Source: Entamoeba histolytica HM-1:IMSS | Taxonomy: Eukaryota; Evosea; Mastigamoebida; Endamoebidae | DNA length: 53,821 nt | Assembly: GCF_000208925.1 (NCBI RefSeq) | Contig: NW_001914908.1 | Span: 25,075-78,895 of the forward strand | Reading direction: 5' to 3' | Shown: positions 49,844-53,821 of the stretch, piece by piece | Position numbering within the stretch: the first letter of the stretch is position 1 | How the letters are laid out: each line of letters opens with the position of its first letter | Made by a program: the position numbers and the translations under genes | The notes under the pieces: generated by a model | The model's database searches: none | Told to the model about the DNA's origin: nothing | The model's input: the letters and a program-made list of their open reading frames with translations, nothing else

Positions 49844-51253
49844 ATGCCACCTAAACCATCACATACTATTACTGGTCAAGATCATAATAATGCTATTGAA
49901 ATAGATTGGTCTAAATGCATGGGATGTGGTATGTGTGCTATGAGATGTAACTATGGAGTATTACATAAATCTGGTCCAAGAATTCCACCAACAGTTACTC
50001 CAAATAGAGAGAATGTTACTCAACCAAATGATGATAAAACACGTGTTCTTATTGATGAATCAGATTGTGTTGGATGTGGACAATGTTCAAGTGCTTGTAA
50101 CTTTGGTGCTATTAAACCAGTAAGTCATATTGAAAGAGTATTTGAAGCAAAGAAAGCTGGAAAGAAGCTTGTTGCAATGATTGCACCAGCTACTCGTGTT
50201 GGTATTGCTGAAGCAATGGGACTTCCAATTGGAACATCTGCTATGGCACAATTAGTTCATTGTTTAAGACTTGTTGGATTTGATTATGTTTTTGATATTA
50301 ATTCAGCTGCAGATAAAACTACAATGGACGATCTTGCTGAAGTTGTTGAAATGAAGAAAGAGGGAAAAGGACCTGCTATTACCTCATGTTGCCCAGGATG
50401 GTTAGAATATTTAGAAAAGAAATATCCAGACTTAATTCCAAGAGTTTCTACTGCTAGATCACCAATTGCTTGTCTTGCTGGATGTATTAAGAATGCATGG
50501 TGTAAAGATATGAAAATTCCAAAAGAAGATATTTACACAGTTGGAATTATGCCATGTATTGCTAAAAAAGTAGAATCACAAAGACCTAATCTTCATCAAG
50601 ACTATGATGCTGCTTTAACTACAAATGAAATTGCTACATACTTCAAAGCACATCTTCCAGCTGAAGAATGTAAATTTACTCAAGAAAGAGAAGAAACTCT
50701 TTCTAAAACTGAAGATGGACAATGTGATTTACCATTCAGAAGAATTTCTGGAGGAACAAATATTTTTGCAAAGACTGCTGGTGTTGCTGAAACAGTTTTG
50801 AGAGTATTAGTTAAACAAGCTGGACTTCAATGGGATCCATCTAAAATTCAAGCTGAAGTTATGTTTAAAGACAATACTTCAGGTTCTGCTATGACTAAAT
50901 TAACAATTGATATTGCAGGAACTCCAATTGTTGGTGTAATTTGTCATGGAGGGCAAGCCATTACTAAAGCATGTGATATGATGAGAGCTGGAGAACTTAA
51001 ATGTGATGTAGTTGAAATGATGGCATGTGTTAATGGATGTCAATGTGGTGCTGGACAACCAAAAATTCCACCTGCTAAGAAAGCTGACTTTGTTAAAAGA
51101 ACTGCTGAACTTGATAGACTTGATGATAATACTGATATTAAAGCAGCTTGTGAAAACACAGATGTTCTTGCATGGATTGACTCACACTTTGATAGTCATG
51201 AACAACATGAACATCTTCATACAACTTATCACGCCAGATATCCACAGGCTTAA
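49844..51253 (+). CDS. [FeFe] hydrogenase, short form
   Basis: 469 residues, ATG start. The enzyme catalyses reversible reduction of protons to hydrogen, usually with ferredoxin as partner. Two 4Fe-4S sites are at the N-terminus: Cys25, 28, 31, 35 (CMGCGMCAMRC) and Cys75, 78, 81, 85 (CVGCGQCSSAC). The H-cluster motifs are present: L1 TSCCPGW (180-186), L2 MPCIAKK (236-242), L3 MACVNGCQCGAGQP (393-406) with Cys395 and Cys399. The Gly-Gly-Gly of L3 is Gly-Ala-Gly here. It lacks the extra N-terminal ferredoxin and CHCC domains of larger hydrogenases. No organelle-targeting peptide was seen, so a cytosolic location is likely. Known in E. histolytica and thought to come from bacteria. Confidence 0.96.
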   Translation: MPPKPSHTITGQDHNNAIEIDWSKCMGCGMCAMRCNYGVLHKSGPRIPPTVTPNRENVTQPNDDKTRVLIDESDCVGCGQCSSACNFGAIKPVSHIERVFEAKKAGKKLVAMIAPATRVGIAEAMGLPIGTSAMAQLVHCLRLVGFDYVFDINSAADKTTMDDLAEVVEMKKEGKGPAITSCCPGWLEYLEKKYPDLIPRVSTARSPIACLAGCIKNAWCKDMKIPKEDIYTVGIMPCIAKKVESQRPNLHQDYDAALTTNEIATYFKAHLPAEECKFTQEREETLSKTEDGQCDLPFRRISGGTNIFAKTAGVAETVLRVLVKQAGLQWDPSKIQAEVMFKDNTSGSAMTKLTIDIAGTPIVGVICHGGQAITKACDMMRAGELKCDVVEMMACVNGCQCGAGQPKIPPAKKADFVKRTAELDRLDDNTDIKAACENTDVLAWIDSHFDSHEQHEHLHTTYHARYPQA

Positions 51254-51686
51254 ATTTAATTGAAACTTTTATTGTTAATAATTGAGTTAATATTTTTTAT
51301 TACAAATAATTAATTAACTAATAACGAAAGATATTTTGGTTTTAATGTTTTCTTTTCATTAATGGAACAAATTCTGCTACTTTACATGCATTAACCAGAA
51401 TTGTTATTGTCAAAGTTGAAGGGGTTTGAATGATGAGCCAATTATTTATTTATTTTATTTGTCAATATTATACTCCTAATTATATTCTATTCAAATATCA
51501 ATATTTAAATAATTTACTTCTTTTTGTTTAATTATTTGAAGAATGATAAAATGAATAAGAAAAACAAGAAGTAAAAATAGAATAAATAATTGATAATAAA
51601 ATTAAAATATAAACAAGATAAATAATGAAATATAATGAATATAAGAAAAATAATGAAATTGTATTTATTCATAACTTCTTTTAAAT
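51254..51686. other. Gene-free AT-rich spacer
   Basis: 433 bp downstream of the hydrogenase gene, A-rich toward its end. No gene was seen. It leads into the 241-bp tandem repeat. Confidence 0.5.
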
Positions 51687-52168
51687 GGGTACGAAAATTA
51701 GCAAAGAAAAAATGCATCTAAATAATTTACAAAAAAGAAAAAAGAAGCAAAATAATTTGCATCCATAGAATTTTCCATTTATTATATTTTGCTCCTAAAA
51801 TAAAAATAAAAAAATAAAAAATATGATAAATATACAATCTGTATATATTTATGTTTATATTTTATAATCATTTGTATTCATTTTGTATGAAATATTAATG
51901 AAATAGATTATTTGATGAATCATATTTGGGTACGAAAATTAGCAAAGAAAAAATGCATCTAAATAATTTACAAAAAAGAAAAAAGAAGCAAAATAATTTG
52001 CATCCATAGAATTTTCCACTTTATTATATTTTGCTCCTAAAATAAAAATAAATAAAAAATAAAAAGTATGATAAATACAGAATATATAAATATTTATGTT
52101 TATATTTTATATTCATTTCTATTTTGTATGAAATATTAATGAAATAGATGATTTGATTATTCATATTT
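51687..52168 (+). repeat. 241-bp tandem duplication, two copies
   Basis: The unit beginning GGGTACGAAAATTAGCAAAG at 51687 recurs at 51928, an offset of 241 bp. The first 100 bases of the two units are almost identical (ATGCATCTAAATAATTTAC, GCAAAATAATTTGCATCC). The second halves differ by a few base changes and small indels in A-runs. No tRNA or coding frame lies inside. Function unknown. The motif TTTGCATC also appears in the repeats further right. Confidence 0.85.
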
Positions 52169-52735
52169 ATTTTTATTCTTTTTATTCTTTTATTATTATG
52201 TTATTTATCTATCGTATTTTTATATTTATTTCTCTGTTTATATTATTTATCTATCATCTTCTTATTATCTATATATTATTATATTATTATATTCTTCTTA
52301 TTTTATTATTTTTATGTTTATATTCTTTAGATTTTCTTATTGTTATTCTTTTCTATTTAGATATATTTGTTTATTCATCCTTATCATTTTTATATTATTA
52401 TCATTTATATCTATTTTCAATTTATATTTATTCTCTTTTGTTTTATATTAATATTAATTTTATCTTTTATACTTTGATTTTATTATTATATCATTGACTA
52501 TCATTTCTCGTTTTATTTATCATTTATTCTTATTATTCTTTTGTTTTATATTCTATCTATGTTATATATTCATATCATTTTCATTTATATTTTATCACTT
52601 ATTATATGTTATAATAATCACATAACACATATTATTGATTATATAATAAATATCATGATGAAATTATACATATAAATAATAAACATAAAAAAGAGTAAAA
52701 TATTTTTCATTAATAAAATATTGTTAATCATTTTA

Positions 52736-52880
52736 CATCATTAAATTAGACACTTTTTATTGAATATTTCTAATTTTTACAATAAAATACACTTTTTATT
52801 TCTTCTTTTCTTCTTTTATTACATCTTTGTGATTTATTATTTTTATATTCTTCTTCTACTTTATTTTTATTCTTTTATAT
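52736..52880 (+). repeat. Dispersed repeat, copy 1
   Basis: Begins CATCATTAAATT and has CACTTTTTATT, TTTCTTCTTTTCTTCTTTTA and ends with TTATTTTTATTCTTTTATAT. The same landmarks in the same order recur from 53587, with indels of up to about 50 bp. Confidence 0.55.
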
Positions 52881-53586
52881 ATTTATATTCTTTTTATATT
52901 ATTTGTTTTTCGTTGTTTTTCTATTTCTTTCTTCTATTATTTATCAATTTTATATTCATTTATTCTTTTTATTTCTTTTTTATTAATTCTTGAGTATTGT
53001 ATATTTCTTTATTATTTCATTTGTGTATTATCAAAATATATGTTTTATTGATTTTATGTTGAATAAAATATTGAATAAATCAATATTTTCATTCTTAATT
53101 ATTCATTCTTTATTCTGAAATGTTGTGTATATTTATTATATTAAATGAATATGATGAATGAATATCAATATTATTGGTTATTTGATTTTAAAAAATAATA
53201 AATGAATATGAAATAATAAATAAAATAATGAAGACAATGAAATGATAATGAAATAGAATAATCTAATATTGAACAAATCAAATAAAGAATATATTGAATA
53301 TATCATTATTGTTACTTTATTATTTGTTATTTCAATTATTAAATATTAATAAATTATTATTCATGAATATTTAATTGATTGATATTTTACAATTTCATTT
53401 TCATTTTATTTAATAAATGAAATAATAAATAATAAATGAATGAATAATAATTTAATATATGAAATAATAAAAAGAAATAAAAGATAAATAATAAAGAAAT
53501 ATTATGTATTTAATATATAATATAATTTATTATCAAATATAATAATAATATCAAATGATGAATTATTTTTATTTCAAAATATTTTG

Positions 53587-53780
53587 CATCATTAAATTTT
53601 GCACTTTTTTTATTTGTTTCAATAAAATTTGCATCCTTTATTTTTTTTCTTTCTTTTCTTCTTTTATCATCTCTTTTGTTTTATTACACTTTATCTTCTT
53701 TCTTTTTATATTCTCTCCTTTCTACTTTTATTCTTTCTTCATCATATCAAACTTCTTACTTTATTTTTATTCTTTTATAT
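53587..53780 (+). repeat. Dispersed repeat, copy 2
   Basis: Second, diverged copy of the repeat at 52736, beginning CATCATTAAATT and ending TTATTTTTATTCTTTTATAT. Its TTTGCATCC echoes the 241-bp tandem repeat, so these may all belong to one repeat family. Confidence 0.5.
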
Positions 53781-53821
53781 CATTCATTCTCTTCTTTTTC
53801 AATTATTTGCTTTTTTTCGTT

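Larger units (their letters stand above)
52169..53821. other. Gene-free low-complexity DNA with strand asymmetry
   Basis: About 1.65 kb to the end of the window. Large blocks (about 52160-52600, 52780-53030 and 53630-53821) contain T, A and some C on the plus strand but almost no G. Open frames here are Phe/Leu/Ile/Tyr-only and look like by-products of composition. Two diverged copies of one repeat are embedded (see the next entries). No tRNA genes or telomere-like arrays were recognised. Confidence 0.6.

Noticed and set aside
51687..52168. Reading the 241-bp repeat as a SINE
   Set aside because: It lacks the LINE-like 3' end seen at 47400, is tandem, and has no target-site duplication; a simple tandem duplication fits better.
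52153..52993. Two hydrophobic frames (114 and 77 residues) that could be read as membrane proteins
   Set aside because: They are made almost only of Tyr, Phe, Leu, Ile and Ser because the DNA lacks G; compositional artefact.
1..53821. tRNA genes, tRNA-array units and CRISPR arrays
   Set aside because: No cloverleaf-forming sequence with a GGTTCGAATCC-like T arm was found, and no regularly spaced repeat-spacer structure.

Overview
The window looks like nuclear DNA of an Entamoeba of the E. histolytica / E. dispar / E. nuttalli group. Evidence in the sequence: very AT-rich spacers, short compact genes, 53-64 bp introns that start GTTTGT and end TAG, Entamoeba-style core promoter parts (TATTTAAA-like box, AATGAACT 'GAAC' box, AAAATTCA initiator close to the ATG), two degenerate copies of an EhLINE-type non-LTR retrotransposon, an Entamoeba-type transmembrane kinase, and anaerobe genes ([FeFe] hydrogenase, rubrerythrin, iron-sulfur flavoprotein). 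The species cannot be fixed from the sequence alone.

Layout. 0-0.55 kb: a small helix-turn-helix-like gene whose stop codon is abutted by a nearly full-length LINE on the minus strand (about 553-5331). 5.4-7.15 kb: gene-free AT-rich DNA. 7.1-20.8 kb: a dense gene block with an Mtr4-type RNA helicase, a small unknown, Sec63 (one intron), a sugar O-acetyltransferase, an unknown two-exon gene, a coiled-coil TLDc protein, an unknown basic protein, a leucine-rich-repeat protein and an unknown protein with an unclear N-terminus. 20.8-30.9 kb: looser spacing with a 77-residue gene, an odd GC-rich island near 22.7 kb, a double-CH/TLDc protein, an unknown, a small ankyrin protein, an MFS carrier and an iron-sulfur flavoprotein-like gene. 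30.9-44.0 kb: transmembrane kinase, Cdc25-like phosphatase, DHHC palmitoyltransferase, a Q-rich coiled-coil protein, an RBR ubiquitin ligase (two exons) converging on a gankyrin-like protein, rubrerythrin and a RasGEF (two exons). 44.2-47.4 kb: a second LINE, plus strand, with two internal deletions and a 13-bp target duplication. 47.7-51.3 kb: NAD synthetase, a degenerate Arf-like GTPase and [FeFe] hydrogenase. 51.3-53.8 kb: gene-free repeats, including a 241-bp tandem duplication and strongly strand-asymmetric T/A/C-rich, G-poor DNA.

How the genes fit together. They are independent eukaryotic transcription units, not operons. Themes are RNA surveillance (Mtr4), ER translocation (Sec63), signalling and actin (transmembrane kinase, RasGEF, CH and TLDc proteins, Cdc25-like phosphatase, DHHC enzyme, Arf-like protein), the ubiquitin-proteasome system (RBR ligase next to a gankyrin-like chaperone), and anaerobic redox and oxygen defence (hydrogenase, rubrerythrin, flavoprotein). 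The last set, with the acetyltransferase and perhaps NAD synthetase, is of prokaryotic type.

Four gene models were extended or corrected by splicing at GTTTGT...TAG introns: Sec63, the 14.3-15.5 kb unknown, the RBR ligase and the RasGEF. Start codons were moved to the first plausible ATG where the longest open frame began with a non-ATG codon. No wholly new multi-gene system was found. The best leads are the RBR ligase with a ZZ-like finger and a UBA-like domain, the CH-CH-TLDc fusion, the GC-rich island at 22.6-22.75 kb, and the microhomology-bounded deletions and shared frameshift in the LINE copies.
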